Assembly (NCBI GenBank): GCA_009693435.1
Contig: SHXF01000102.1
Coordinates: 1 to 15,513 of the forward strand
Source of the DNA: Betaproteobacteria bacterium
Lineage (GTDB): Bacteria > Pseudomonadota > Gammaproteobacteria > Burkholderiales > SG8-39
Length of the DNA: 15,513 bases
Direction of reading: 5' to 3'
The position numbers were made by a program, and so were the translations under genes. The notes beneath the pieces are model-generated. The model did no database searches. It saw only the letters and a list, made by a program, of their open reading frames with translations, and was not told where the DNA came from. Below are positions 1 through 8,265 of the stretch, piece by piece (the first letter of the stretch is position 1; every line of letters begins with the position of its first letter).

Positions 1-1
1 C

Positions 2-118
2 TCGTGGCTTGAAATGGAATATGCTCCCGAGAGCTACTCACCGGAGCAATTAGACGAGTTGGACAGGCTCACCGAGCGTTGGATTGACGAACAATTCCCC
101 CATTCCGGGGCACGGTGA
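2..118 (+). CDS. C-terminal end of an unidentified protein (5' truncated by window edge)
   Basis: The frame starting at base 2 is open from the window edge to a TGA at 116-118 and encodes 38 residues. The composition is protein-like and acidic (SWLEMEYAPESYSPEQLDEL, then DRLTERWIDEQ, ending HSGAR), suggesting an amphipathic helix at the end of a soluble protein. I do not recognise the family, and 38 residues are too few to name it. The gene is convergent with ampD, whose stop lies 177 bases further on. Confidence 0.5.
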   Translation, partial: SWLEMEYAPESYSPEQLDELDRLTERWIDEQFPHSGAR

Positions 119-295
119 AATCAGGCAAGAACTCGGTACTCACGAGAATATTTGTTCAAGTCACGGCACGGATGTTCCTCAATGGGCTGGCTAGCAGTGC
201 CACCACGAGATGCGCGTGAGGGTGCGGAATATGAGGGATCGCAATCGGCAGTTTGGATCGGTCTTTTCCGGGCCGAATGGACCTGACCGAGCCCT
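119..295. other. Intergenic spacer between two convergent genes
   Basis: This gap holds no convincing gene. The only structure I see is an inverted repeat, TCGGTC at 258-263 and GACCGA at 285-290, separated by 21 bases. No U-rich tract follows on either strand, so I do not call it a terminator. Confidence 0.4.
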
Positions 296-838
296 TCAGT
301 CAAACTCGATGATCGCGAGAAGCCGCAGCCAGTCGAACGCAGCACCGGGATCGGTCTTGCGTTGAGGAGCAATTTCGGAATGCCCAACTATGTCCTCTAT
401 CGGATAGCGTGCAGCCAGTGCGGATAGCAAGCGCGCAAGGCTCGCATATTGCTTATCAGTGTAGAGAACCTCGTCGGCACCCTCGAGTTCCACTCCGACG
501 GAGAAATCGTTGCAGCGCGCGCGCCCACGCCAGCTTGACTTTCCGGCGTGCCAGGCTCGTCGATTGCAGGACACGAACTGCAGCAGTTGGCCATCTCTTC
601 GCACTAGGAAATGCGATGAGACTCGCATTCCGCGCACAGTCTCGTAGAAGGGGTGCGCGGTATAGTCAAGGCGATTGGTAAAAAGCCTGATCACGTCATC
701 ACCGCCAAAGTCGCCGGGAGGGAGGCTGATATTGTGGATAACGGTGAGAATGACAGGGATCCCGCACGGTCGCTCGTCCTGATTGGGCGATTCGTGCCAG
801 ACCGCCTCATTCAGCAAGCCATCATTGCCGATTTTCAA
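296..838 (-). CDS. ampD: 1,6-anhydro-N-acetylmuramyl-L-alanine amidase AmpD
   Basis: This is a cytoplasmic zinc amidase that cleaves the peptide from anhydro-muropeptides during wall recycling; in many Proteobacteria its loss derepresses AmpC-type beta-lactamase. The 180-residue product matches the family length. Visible motifs are VIHNISLPPG with zinc ligand H35, the catalytic glutamate in FSVGVELEG (E117), GHSEIAP with ligand H153, and KTDPG with K161 and ligand D163. The start is a TTG at 838 and aligns with the usual AmpD N-terminus; I see no better ATG. It lies 35 bases downstream of pilR on the same strand, so it is probably the last gene of the PP0621-pilS-pilR transcript. Catalytic residues are all present, so an active enzyme is expected. 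Confidence 0.93.
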   Translation of the reverse strand: MKIGNDGLLNEAVWHESPNQDERPCGIPVILTVIHNISLPPGDFGGDDVIRLFTNRLDYTAHPFYETVRGMRVSSHFLVRRDGQLLQFVSCNRRAWHAGKSSWRGRARCNDFSVGVELEGADEVLYTDKQYASLARLLSALAARYPIEDIVGHSEIAPQRKTDPGAAFDWLRLLAIIEFD

Positions 839-873
839 GGGGCTTCCCGATAAGGCTGCGTTCGTACTGCCAG

Positions 874-2247
874 TCAGCGGATGTCCAGCCGCTCCAAGCG
901 ATATCGCAGAGACCGGAACGTGACACCAAGAATTTTGGCAGCAGCTGTACGGTTAAACCGGGTTTTTTCCAGTGCCTCGAGAATCACTTCCCGCTCAACC
1001 TTGTCCAGATATTCCTGGAGTGGCCATTTCTCGTTGTGGATGGCCGGATCGGCTACTGCAGCCGGTACCTCAAGCTGCAGATCTTCGGGATCGATCATAT
1101 TTGAAGAACACAGTGCAGTGGCACGTTCCAGCACATTTTCCAGTTCGCGCGTGTTTCCAGGGAAGTCGTACGCGATCAATGCCGACAATGCATTTTCGGA
1201 AAGGGAAACGCGTTGGCCTGAATCTGTCAGCCTTGCGAGTATTGCGGAGGCAAGAATCGGGATGTCTTCCCTGCACTCCCTTAGTGGCGGCATCTTCAGT
1301 TCGATAACTGCAAGCCGATAGTACAAGTCCTGACGGAACTTTCCAGTCTCGACGCACTTCGTCAGATTTTGATGCGTAGCGCTAATCAGACGGACATCCA
1401 CCGGGTCCTCGGACGTAGCACCCACCTTACGCACCCTTTTCTCCTGGATCGCCCGCAACAGCTTCACCTGCATGCCAAGCGGCAGGTCTGCAACTTCATC
1501 GAGAAACAACACGCCGCCATTGGCAGCCTGGAAAAACCCGTCTCTATCGCAATCCGCTCCGGTGAATGCTCCCTTGCGATAACCAAAAAATTCACTCTCC
1601 ATCAGATTTTCCGGTATCGCGCCGCAATTTACCGGAACGAAGGTCTTGTCGCGCCGCGAGCTGTTTTGATGAATCAGACGGGCAGCCAACTCCTTTCCAC
1701 TCCCGGATTCCCCCGTCACATAAACGGGGGCCTGGCTGCGAGCGAGCTTGTCAACCAGCATTCGGACTTGTTCTATCGGGAAACTCTGTCCCAGCAGTCC
1801 CTGCCCCTCGCTCCTCGCAGGTGTGTTCCTGTGAGGCAGATTCAGTGCCGACTTGATCAATGTCCGCAACTGCGCCAGCGAAAGCGGCTTGGTCAGATAA
1901 TCAAAAGCCCCTGCTTTCAGCGCCGCGACAGCATTTTCGGTGGATCCGAATGCGGTGATTACCGCCACTGGTACATCGACACAATTGCTGCCTATGAATC
2001 GAACCAATTCCAGGCCATCGCCATCCGGAAGCCGCATGTCGGTCAGGCACAGTTCATATCGGCCGGTTTCCAGCAACAAGCGGGCATCAGCTAAGTTACC
2101 GGCACAATCGACGGACAGCCCCATCTGGACCAGCGAAATCTCTAGCAGTTCCCGAATATCGGCTTCATCGTCGACAACCAGAACGGTCGCCCGGATTGCC
2201 GCAACAGCGCTGGTATCATTGCGGCGATTCACTGCGGCGATTGCCAT
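874..2247 (-). CDS. pilR: Sigma-54-dependent response regulator PilR (type IV pilus two-component system)
   Basis: This is an NtrC-class activator, phosphorylated by the kinase encoded just upstream, that drives sigma-54 promoters (classically pilA). Its 457 residues show a receiver domain at about 21-135, with acidic pair D26/D27, phospho-acceptor D70, T98 and K120. A AAA+ domain follows at about 152-380 with Walker A GESGSGKE (179-186), the sigma-54 contact loop GAFTGA (226-231) and Walker B GGVLFLDE (244-251). A Fis-type helix-turn-helix ends the protein (about 415-457; NRTAAAKILGVTFRSLRYRL). The ATG at 2247 lies inside the end of pilS (19-base overlap), indicating translational coupling. 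No pilin or pilus assembly gene is in the window, so the PilR name rests on domain architecture and on pairing with a six-helix PilS-like kinase. A generic NtrC-family regulator is the alternative. Confidence 0.88.
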   Translation of the reverse strand: MAIAAVNRRNDTSAVAAIRATVLVVDDEADIRELLEISLVQMGLSVDCAGNLADARLLLETGRYELCLTDMRLPDGDGLELVRFIGSNCVDVPVAVITAFGSTENAVAALKAGAFDYLTKPLSLAQLRTLIKSALNLPHRNTPARSEGQGLLGQSFPIEQVRMLVDKLARSQAPVYVTGESGSGKELAARLIHQNSSRRDKTFVPVNCGAIPENLMESEFFGYRKGAFTGADCDRDGFFQAANGGVLFLDEVADLPLGMQVKLLRAIQEKRVRKVGATSEDPVDVRLISATHQNLTKCVETGKFRQDLYYRLAVIELKMPPLRECREDIPILASAILARLTDSGQRVSLSENALSALIAYDFPGNTRELENVLERATALCSSNMIDPEDLQLEVPAAVADPAIHNEKWPLQEYLDKVEREVILEALEKTRFNRTAAAKILGVTFRSLRYRLERLDIR

Positions 2248-3824
2248 GAAATTCGGAAGTCTGCGCCATTCGGGCGATCAATGTAATCCAGCTTGGTGCT
2301 GTTGGCTGCGCACAGCTCGCGCGCAATGTAGAGGCCCAGTCCGGTTCCGTTCGAAAAGGTCGTGAAGAACGGTTCAAACAGCTGCGCTTGTAGTTCTCGT
2401 GTCACGCCATTTCCATCATCAAGAACGTGCAATTCTACCCACTTGCCCCGCTGCTGCGCAGCAAACCGTACACTTCCAGTCATCTTGCGCGAGTGCCTCC
2501 AGGCATTTCGAGCAAGGTTCCACAGCACCTGATTCAAGTGAACGCGATCGAATTCGATAACAACGTTTCCCACGGCTTCAACCCGAATCGCATCCGCCTG
2601 AATCGCTTCATTCTGTGAAAATTCCCCAACAAACGATCCAAGGAATTCCTTTAGCGCGAGCAACTCAGGCTGTACTCGATCACGACGCGACAGTTCCAGC
2701 ACGTCGCCCACCATCCTATCGAGTCGCGCTGCATTGTCTTGAATAATTTCCACCAGGCGAATCCGGCCCGCACCACGACTTTCCTCCTTGAGCAGGTCGC
2801 CGGCATGAGTTATCGCAGAAAGTGGGTTGCGAATTTCATGCGCAATGTTCGCCGTCAATCTGCCTAAGGCAGCAAGCTTTAGTTGCTGTGCCTGTTCCTG
2901 AAGTCGCGACTGGTCTTCCAGGAATACCAAGGTAAAGCTGTCGCCGGCTACCCCAGCAGCGACGAACCTCGCCCGGACAAGCTTGCCGCTTTCAGCCAAT
3001 GTCAGGCTGCAAGCCGTCGGACCGCCCGACCTTGACCCAGCCAACCGCAGCGCCAGTTCTTCGGAATACTCCTGGATCTGACCGAGTTCAGGCGGTTCCT
3101 TGCCAAGTAGCGCGGTAACCTGACGATTGTGTTGTCGAACCAATCCATTGGAGTCCACTACAAGCACACCATCCTGAACATCCCGGATCACGAGTTGGTT
3201 GATGCGCAAGTGGTTCGCCAGATCGGAACCACGCTGGCGCGCAACTCTCTCATTCATGATTACACGCTGCGCCAACCGGTTCGTCACCAGGGCGGTTGCA
3301 AAATAACCAATCGATAACAGTCCGGGCTGAAGGAAATTCGCGGTTCCCAAATCGTGAACCAGAATCCAGTATGACTGTTCTAGGAGTACTGCAAGGGAAG
3401 CAATCGCCGCATAGAACAACATTAGCGCACCGCGGCTCACCAAAGCCGCCGCCGCGAGAGAGATCAGCACCATCACTCCCAGCCCGCTTCGCATGCCGCC
3501 TGACGACCACATCAGCATCACCAGAGCAGCAACGTCGCACAATACCTGGAATGTCAAGTGCAGACTAAAGTGCGTGCGCCACTTTATCAATGCCGCCAGG
3601 AAAGCAAAAGAAACTGCCAAGTACACAATGCTGGTGTAAGTAAATTTGGAAAGGTCGTAGCTTCCCAACGTAAGTGCGTCGCCGAAAAACAGCACAGTCA
3701 GCAGCAACATCACGGCCACCGAAATTCGGTAGTAGTTGAAATACAGCAGAGAAACCCAGAACGATTCGGGAACATCCGCGACTGGCGAGAGTAGCGAAGG
3801 GACGGCAGTTCGGTTCACGGCCAT
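2229..3824 (-). CDS. pilS: Membrane sensor histidine kinase PilS
   Basis: This is an inner-membrane histidine kinase that phosphorylates PilR. The 531-residue protein begins with a hydrophobic block of about six membrane segments (roughly residues 33-184), as in PilS of Pseudomonas. A PAS-like domain follows (about 205-305, IRDVQDGVLVVDSNGLV). The dimerisation domain has the phospho-acceptor H329 in NIAHEIRNPLS. The ATPase domain shows the N box (LNQVLWNLARNAWRHS), G1 (LDDGNGV) and G2 (NGTGLGLYIARE). It starts with an ATG 3 bases downstream of the PP0621-family gene and overlaps the pilR start, so the three genes are surely co-transcribed. The kinase motifs are intact. The stimulus is not visible from sequence; in Pseudomonas, PilS senses pilin in the membrane. 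Confidence 0.88.
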   Translation of the reverse strand: MAVNRTAVPSLLSPVADVPESFWVSLLYFNYYRISVAVMLLLTVLFFGDALTLGSYDLSKFTYTSIVYLAVSFAFLAALIKWRTHFSLHLTFQVLCDVAALVMLMWSSGGMRSGLGVMVLISLAAAALVSRGALMLFYAAIASLAVLLEQSYWILVHDLGTANFLQPGLLSIGYFATALVTNRLAQRVIMNERVARQRGSDLANHLRINQLVIRDVQDGVLVVDSNGLVRQHNRQVTALLGKEPPELGQIQEYSEELALRLAGSRSGGPTACSLTLAESGKLVRARFVAAGVAGDSFTLVFLEDQSRLQEQAQQLKLAALGRLTANIAHEIRNPLSAITHAGDLLKEESRGAGRIRLVEIIQDNAARLDRMVGDVLELSRRDRVQPELLALKEFLGSFVGEFSQNEAIQADAIRVEAVGNVVIEFDRVHLNQVLWNLARNAWRHSRKMTGSVRFAAQQRGKWVELHVLDDGNGVTRELQAQLFEPFFTTFSNGTGLGLYIARELCAANSTKLDYIDRPNGADFRISWQSPQ

Positions 3825-3827
3825 GCC

Positions 3828-4064
3828 TCAGGTTCTTGGTGTCTCGAAAAGGTGACGATGATCCTCGCTGCAGAATGAACGTCCCGCCGATTCGATGGCT
3901 TCGCTGAGGGGTAGGTTTACCCGACAATGGGCACAGGCAACCATGCTTTCCGGAGCCGCCCCTGTGGTACCGCTATTCCTGCTGTTTCGACGGCTCCTGG
4001 ATATGCCCTTGAGCACGAGATAGACAACCAGCAGGGACGCGAGCAGGAATAGCAGTTTGCTCAA
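3828..4064 (-). CDS. PP0621-family small membrane-anchored zinc-ribbon-like protein
   Basis: This is a 78-residue protein with one N-terminal hydrophobic segment (about 3-19), a basic linker (SRSRRNSR) and a C-terminal mini-domain with C44, C47, C65 and H69 (CAHC, then FCSEDH). That layout suggests a small metal site facing the cytoplasm. I recognise the pattern as the PP0621 family, which often sits immediately upstream of pilS in Betaproteobacteria. Function is unknown; the constant linkage hints at a role with PilS, which is inference. The start is a TTG at 4064 with no obvious Shine-Dalgarno sequence. It is the first gene of the pilSR-ampD transcript. Confidence 0.82.
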   Translation of the reverse strand: MSKLLFLLASLLVVYLVLKGISRSRRNSRNSGTTGAAPESMVACAHCRVNLPLSEAIESAGRSFCSEDHRHLFETPRT

Positions 4065-4110
4065 GGTGTAGGCGCTCTAAAGGAACCAGCCGAGGCACGG
4101 AAGCGCCACA

Positions 4111-4116
4111 ATTATA
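4111..4116 (-). promoter_or_regulatory. Candidate -10 element for the PP0621-pilS-pilR-ampD operon
   Basis: On the minus strand there is a perfect TATAAT about 47 bases upstream of the TTG start of the PP0621-family gene. The matching -35 position is poor (TTCGGG at 17-base spacing). A 13-base palindrome, TTCGG-CGC-CCGAA at 4127-4139, covers the -35 zone and could bind a regulator. The call rests mainly on the -10 hexamer. Confidence 0.35.
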
Positions 4117-4192
4117 CTGGCGAAGTTTCGGCGCCCGAATCAAAGAAGGCGACGGAAACAGGCACGAGAAAATATCTGCGGAATATTGAAGC

Positions 4193-4269
<77 letters not shown>

Positions 4270-4326
4270 AGTTGGACAATAAAAGAAGCGGTGAGAAAGA
4301 ATGCTACGGCTTAATCCGGGAACCAG

Positions 4327-5361
4327 TCAGTAGTCGCGCTCAACCGCAAAGGCCGCCAATTCTATCAAAGAATCCCGGTATTTAGAATGAGGCATTGTTT
4401 CTATCGAGGCACGTGCCTGCTGCGCCTCCATCTGCGCCCTCTCTCTGGCGAAGACGAGTGCACCTGAGGTTTGAATTGCGTCCAGCACTGCTGCAAAATG
4501 CTCACGACCACCATGCTCAATGGCCCGCCTAACGACGCTCCGCTGGTCGGCGGTGCCGCTATGCATTACGTAGATGAGTGGCAGGGTAGCCTTTCCCTCG
4601 CTCAGGTCATCACCCAGGTTTTTCCCCGTTTGGGCAGCATCACCAGAATAGTCGAGTACGTCATCGATGAGTTGGAACGCAGTGCCCAGATGCTGGCCAT
4701 AGTTCGCAAGGCACGATTCGAGAACCGAATCCGCACCTCCCAAAATGCCGCCTATTTGAGCCGCCGCCTCGAACAACTTGGCTGTCTTACGATGTATTAT
4801 GTTGAGATATTGCTGTTCATCGATGTCGGCGTTCCGGGTATTCAGAAGCTGCAGGACCTCTCCTTCTGCGATGGTGTTTGTGGCATCCGCCAAGACCTCC
4901 ATAATCTGCATGCTTCCCACGCCAACCATCATCTGAAAGGCCCGGGAGTACAGGAAGTCCCCGACCAGGACACTCGCAGCATTGCCGAACTCCGCGTTTG
5001 CCGTCAGCCGGCCCCGCCGCAAGTCCGATTCGTCGACCACATCGTCATGTAGCAATGTGGCAGTATGAATAAATTCGACAACCGCCGCCAATTCGACGTG
5101 ACCCTGACCGCTATAGCCCAATGCGCCCGCAGCAAACAGGACCAGCGCAGGACGAAGCCGCTTCCCCCCCCCTGAAATGATGTACTCCGATATCGTCCTG
5201 ACCAGAACGACGTCCGAATCCAGGCGACGGCGTATCAAATCATCGACTGCCTGCATATCAGCGGCGATAACGTTGCGGATGGGTTCGAAGTGCAATGTGT
5301 GAGAGGCAAAAGGTAGTGAAGGCGCATCGAAAAGGATAGCATATGTCCTTTGACCGCCCAA
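4327..5361 (-). CDS. ispB: Octaprenyl (polyprenyl) diphosphate synthase
   Basis: This enzyme condenses isopentenyl diphosphate units onto an allylic primer to make the long prenyl side chain of ubiquinone. Hallmarks, in the numbering of the longest frame, are GGGKRLRP (64-71), the first aspartate-rich motif DDVVDE (106-111) and the second, DDVLD (233-237) followed by GKNLGDDLSEGK. The longest frame (344 residues) opens with a TTG at 5361, which lies beside a promoter. A second TTG at 5295 gives a 322-residue protein whose N-terminus (HFEPIRNVIAADM) lines up with the Escherichia coli IspB start, so I think 5295 is the real start. No good Shine-Dalgarno is visible for either. It is divergent from rplU, a classic arrangement. 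A run of nine G bases encodes the GGG of the substrate-binding motif. The chain length of the product cannot be read from sequence. Confidence 0.92.
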   Translation of the reverse strand: MGGQRTYAILFDAPSLPFASHTLHFEPIRNVIAADMQAVDDLIRRRLDSDVVLVRTISEYIISGGGKRLRPALVLFAAGALGYSGQGHVELAAVVEFIHTATLLHDDVVDESDLRRGRLTANAEFGNAASVLVGDFLYSRAFQMMVGVGSMQIMEVLADATNTIAEGEVLQLLNTRNADIDEQQYLNIIHRKTAKLFEAAAQIGGILGGADSVLESCLANYGQHLGTAFQLIDDVLDYSGDAAQTGKNLGDDLSEGKATLPLIYVMHSGTADQRSVVRRAIEHGGREHFAAVLDAIQTSGALVFARERAQMEAQQARASIETMPHSKYRDSLIELAAFAVERDY

Positions 5362-5379
5362 GCTAAATTGATGTATAAT
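5350..5379 (+). promoter_or_regulatory. Sigma-70 promoter of rplU-rpmA
   Basis: TTGACC at 5350-5355 and a perfect TATAAT at 5374-5379 are separated by 18 bases, 31 bases before the rplU ATG. It is the best housekeeping promoter in the window. It overlaps the 5' end of the longest ispB frame, and the same AT-rich stretch gives TATACA on the minus strand, so it may serve ispB weakly as well. Confidence 0.75.
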
Positions 5380-5410
5380 CTATGGTTTTCAAGATTTCCG
5401 GGGAATACTA

Positions 5411-5722
5411 ATGTTTGCCGTAATCAAAACGGGTGGCAAGCAGTACCGTGTCATCAATGGTGAAAAGCTGAAGGTTGAGAAAATTGCTGCAGATGTCGGC
5501 AGCGAGTTGCTGCTTGACCAGGTTCTGGCTGTCGGCGAAGGCGAGTCGCTCAAAGTGGGCTCACCGATGGTGGCGGGTGCCTCGGTCAAGGCAACAGTAC
5601 TGGCTCACGGTCGTGGGGACAAGGTGAAAATCTACAAGCTTCGCCGGCGCAAACACTACGAGCGGCATCAGGGACACAGGCAGCAGTTCACTGAGATACA
5701 GATTACAGTCATAAACGGTTGA
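5411..5722 (+). CDS. rplU: 50S ribosomal protein L21
   Basis: This is a large-subunit protein that binds 23S rRNA. The 103-residue length is exactly typical. The conserved opening [14 protein letters not shown] and the basic segment [17 protein letters not shown] identify it. The ATG at 5411 is preceded by a GGGGAA Shine-Dalgarno. It is first in the pair with rpmA, 12 bases apart, and is driven by the promoter at 5350-5379. Confidence 0.98.
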   Translation: MFAVIKTGGKQYRVINGEKLKVEKIAADVGSELLLDQVLAVGEGESLKVGSPMVAGASVKATVLAHGRGDKVKIYKLRRRKHYERHQGHRQQFTEIQITVING

Positions 5723-5734
5723 GGAGCAACAAGC

Positions 5735-5992
5735 ATGGCACACAAGAAGGCAGGAGGCAGTTCCCGCAACGGTCGGGACTCCCAAGCGAAACGTCTGGGC
5801 GTGAAGCGCTTCGGCGGGCAGGTTGTTGATGCCGGCAGCATACTGGTACGCCAGCGAGGCACCCGGATTCATCCGGGGACGAATGTCGGCATGGGTCGTG
5901 ACCATACTCTCTTCGCGAGGGTACCGGGAACTGTCCTGTTTGCTGTAAAGGGTCCACAAAGCAAGCACACCGTGAGTGTAGTTCCGGCCTGA
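5735..5992 (+). CDS. rpmA: 50S ribosomal protein L27
   Basis: L27 has an N-terminus that reaches toward the peptidyl transferase centre. The 85-residue protein begins [20 protein letters not shown], the family signature with no N-terminal extension to be removed, and continues [23 protein letters not shown] about ten bases upstream of the ATG is a strong ribosome binding site. It follows rplU and ends just before an intrinsic terminator. Confidence 0.98.
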   Translation: MAHKKAGGSSRNGRDSQAKRLGVKRFGGQVVDAGSILVRQRGTRIHPGTNVGMGRDHTLFARVPGTVLFAVKGPQSKHTVSVVPA

Positions 5993-6012
5993 CCCCTCTG
6001 GCTGGCGAGATG

Positions 6013-6040
6013 GCCCTGTTCCGTTCGGCAGGGCTTTTTT
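6013..6040 (+). terminator. Rho-independent terminator after rpmA
   Basis: GCCCTG at 6013-6018 pairs with CAGGGC at 6029-6034, with an inner CC/GG pairing, and is followed directly by six T bases (6035-6040). It lies 20 bases after the rpmA stop and 20 bases before obgE, so it should set a drop in expression between the ribosomal genes and the obgE-proB pair rather than end the region. Confidence 0.85.
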
Positions 6041-6060
6041 GTTTATGAAGCCAATCAATC

Positions 6061-7128
6061 ATGAAATTCATAGACGAAGCCCGTATCGAGGCACACGCCG
6101 GTAAAGGAGGTGACGGCGTGGTGAGCTTTCGCCGCGAAAAATATGTCCCCCGGGGTGGGCCGGACGGAGGTGATGGCGGACGCGGCGGCAGTATCTACGC
6201 ACTAGCAGACCGCAACATCAATACCCTTGTCGACTACCGATTCGCGCGTCTTCACCGAGCGAGAAACGGCGAGCGCGGCCAAGGCGCCCAATGTAACGGG
6301 CGAGGAGCCGAGGATATAACCCTTCGCATGCCGGTAGGAACTGTCGTCACCGATGCCGAAGCGGGAACGCCGATTGCCGACCTCGCGCGACATGGCGAGA
6401 AGGCGCTGCTTGCACGCGGTGGACGAGGCGGCATGGGCAATGTGAACTTCAAATCGAGCACTAATCGCGCACCTCGCCATGCCACTCTGGGAGAATCCGG
6501 TGAGAGCCGGATTCTATTGCTTGAGCTGAAAGTGCTCGCCGACGTTGGTCTGCTCGGTCTGCCAAATGCCGGCAAATCGACATTCATCCGATCAGTGTCA
6601 AGCGCCAAACCAAAGGTTGCGGACTATCCATTTACGACCTTGCATCCTCACTTGGGTATGGTTCGCGTGGAAGCGGATCGAAGCTTCGTCATTGCCGACA
6701 TACCGGGCCTCATTGAAGGCGCCGCGGAGGGTGCCGGACTGGGACACCAATTCCTGCGCCACCTTGCTCGAACCAGACTACTGCTGCATATCGTGGATTT
6801 GGCTCCACTTGACCCCGAAGCCGACCCGGCGCGCGATGCCCGCGCAATCGTCAATGAATTGAAAAAATACGACGAAACGCTGTATCGCAAGCCTCGCTGG
6901 CTGGTACTAAACAAGATGGACATGCTTTCAGGGGAGGAACGGGGCAAGGCGGCTGCAAGGTTCCTGAAATCGCTGCGCTGGCGTGGAAGGAGTTTCACGA
7001 TTTCAGCTCTGACCGGCGAAGGCTGCCGGGAATTATCCTTCGCTATTATGGAGCATCTGGAAACAGGCCGCGCCGAATCCACCGACCGGAGCATCGATGA
7101 TGCGTCAGGCGAAGCGATTAGTCGTTAA
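6061..7128 (+). CDS. obgE: GTPase Obg/CgtA, ribosome assembly factor
   Basis: ObgE is an essential GTPase that binds the 50S subunit precursor and links ribosome maturation to stress. The 355 residues comprise the glycine-rich Obg fold (1-159; [22 protein letters not shown]) and a G domain. The G domain shows P-loop GLPNAGKS (166-173), the switch I region [16 protein letters not shown] (213-216), NKMD (284-287) and SALTGEG (315-321). The C-terminal tail is short, as in many Betaproteobacteria. The start [10 protein letters not shown] matches the family, but I see no good Shine-Dalgarno and no convincing promoter between the upstream terminator and the ATG, so read-through from rplU-rpmA is likely. 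Its 3' end overlaps proB by 32 bases. Confidence 0.97.
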   Translation: MKFIDEARIEAHAGKGGDGVVSFRREKYVPRGGPDGGDGGRGGSIYALADRNINTLVDYRFARLHRARNGERGQGAQCNGRGAEDITLRMPVGTVVTDAEAGTPIADLARHGEKALLARGGRGGMGNVNFKSSTNRAPRHATLGESGESRILLLELKVLADVGLLGLPNAGKSTFIRSVSSAKPKVADYPFTTLHPHLGMVRVEADRSFVIADIPGLIEGAAEGAGLGHQFLRHLARTRLLLHIVDLAPLDPEADPARDARAIVNELKKYDETLYRKPRWLVLNKMDMLSGEERGKAAARFLKSLRWRGRSFTISALTGEGCRELSFAIMEHLETGRAESTDRSIDDASGEAISR

Positions 7129-8206
7129 GGTCGGTAGTTCGCTTGTCACCAACAACGGCGCCGGCCTTGATGGGTCAGCCATCGCGCGCTGGGTGGTACA
7201 GATTGCGCATCTGCACCGGACAGGCAGGGAAATTGTCCTCGTTTCCAGTGGTGCAATCGCAGAGGGCATGCAACGGCTTGGTTGGGTCACCCGGCCGCAC
7301 GCCGTTCATGAACTGCAAGCAGCGGCAGCGGTGGGACAGATGGGTCTAGTACAGGTCTACGAATCGTGTTTTAGGGAGCACGGATTGCGTACAGCGCAGG
7401 TACTCCTGACTCATAGCGATTTGGCTGATCGCCAGCGCTATCTGAACGCCCGGTCGACTTTGCTTACGCTCCTGAGACTCGGCGTGATTCCGGTGATTAA
7501 CGAAAACGACACAGTCGTGACGGATGAGATCAGGTTCGGGGACAATGACACGCTTGCGGCCCTGGTCACCAATCTGATCGACGCTGACTATCTAGTCATC
7601 CTCACGGACCAGCCAGGTTTGTACACTGCGGACCCGAGGCAAAGCACTGCGGCGGCCCTGGTGCCCGAAGCGCGTGCGGGTGATCCCGCACTCGAAACCA
7701 TGGCCGGGGGCGCAGGATCATCTTTGGCCCGCGGCGGTATGCTGACAAAGGTGCTGGCTGCAAAACGCGCCGCGCGCAGTGGTGCCAATACCGTGATTGC
7801 TTCAGGGCGCGAACCCCAGGTGCTCAACCGCCTGGCGACCGGAGAACTCATCGGAACGCTCCTGCGATCAACCACAACACCTCTGGCAGCACGCAAGCAA
7901 TGGCTTGCTGATCATGTTCTGGTCACCGGGCGCCTGCATGTTGATCAGGGGGCAGTGCGGGCACTCCTGGTGGGGGGCAAGAGTCTCTTGCCCGTGGGAG
8001 TCGCCCGTGTGGAAGGCGAATTCGAACGCGGTGCAGTGCTGACATGTGTATCGCCGGATAACCTCGACGTAGCACGAGGATTGGTGAACTACAGCGCTTC
8101 CGACTGCAGAAAAATAGTCGGCCGTGCATCAGGTGAGATAGAGGCAATCCTGGGGTACGTCGATGAGCCGGAATTAATCCATAGGGACAATCTGGTACTG
8201 CTTTAG
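7097..8206 (+). CDS. proB: Glutamate 5-kinase (with C-terminal PUA domain)
   Basis: ProB phosphorylates glutamate to glutamyl 5-phosphate, the first and feedback-inhibited step of proline synthesis. The 369-residue protein has the amino-acid kinase fold ([11 protein letters not shown] near the start, [44 protein letters not shown]) and a PUA domain over about the last 90 residues ([33 protein letters not shown]). Two ATG codons lie side by side at 7097 and 7100; the GGAG at 7088-7091 suits the second better. The gene starts inside obgE, indicating translational coupling. proA is not in the window. It converges with the CNP1-like gene, 59 bases away. Confidence 0.97.
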   Translation: MMRQAKRLVVKVGSSLVTNNGAGLDGSAIARWVVQIAHLHRTGREIVLVSSGAIAEGMQRLGWVTRPHAVHELQAAAAVGQMGLVQVYESCFREHGLRTAQVLLTHSDLADRQRYLNARSTLLTLLRLGVIPVINENDTVVTDEIRFGDNDTLAALVTNLIDADYLVILTDQPGLYTADPRQSTAAALVPEARAGDPALETMAGGAGSSLARGGMLTKVLAAKRAARSGANTVIASGREPQVLNRLATGELIGTLLRSTTTPLAARKQWLADHVLVTGRLHVDQGAVRALLVGGKSLLPVGVARVEGEFERGAVLTCVSPDNLDVARGLVNYSASDCRKIVGRASGEIEAILGYVDEPELIHRDNLVLL

Positions 8207-8265
8207 GGCTGGGGAGCTGATGGATCCGCTTTTGACTCTGCGTCAAGTGCATCCCAAGCCAAGCC

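Noticed and set aside
1369..2094. Plus-strand open frame (241 codons) inside pilR
   Set aside because: It is antisense to conserved AAA+ and receiver domains and shows no family signature.
8232..8246. Inverted repeat TTGAC-TCTGC-GTCAA between proB and the CNP1-like gene as a terminator
   Set aside because: The arms are only five pairs and no T-run follows on either strand.
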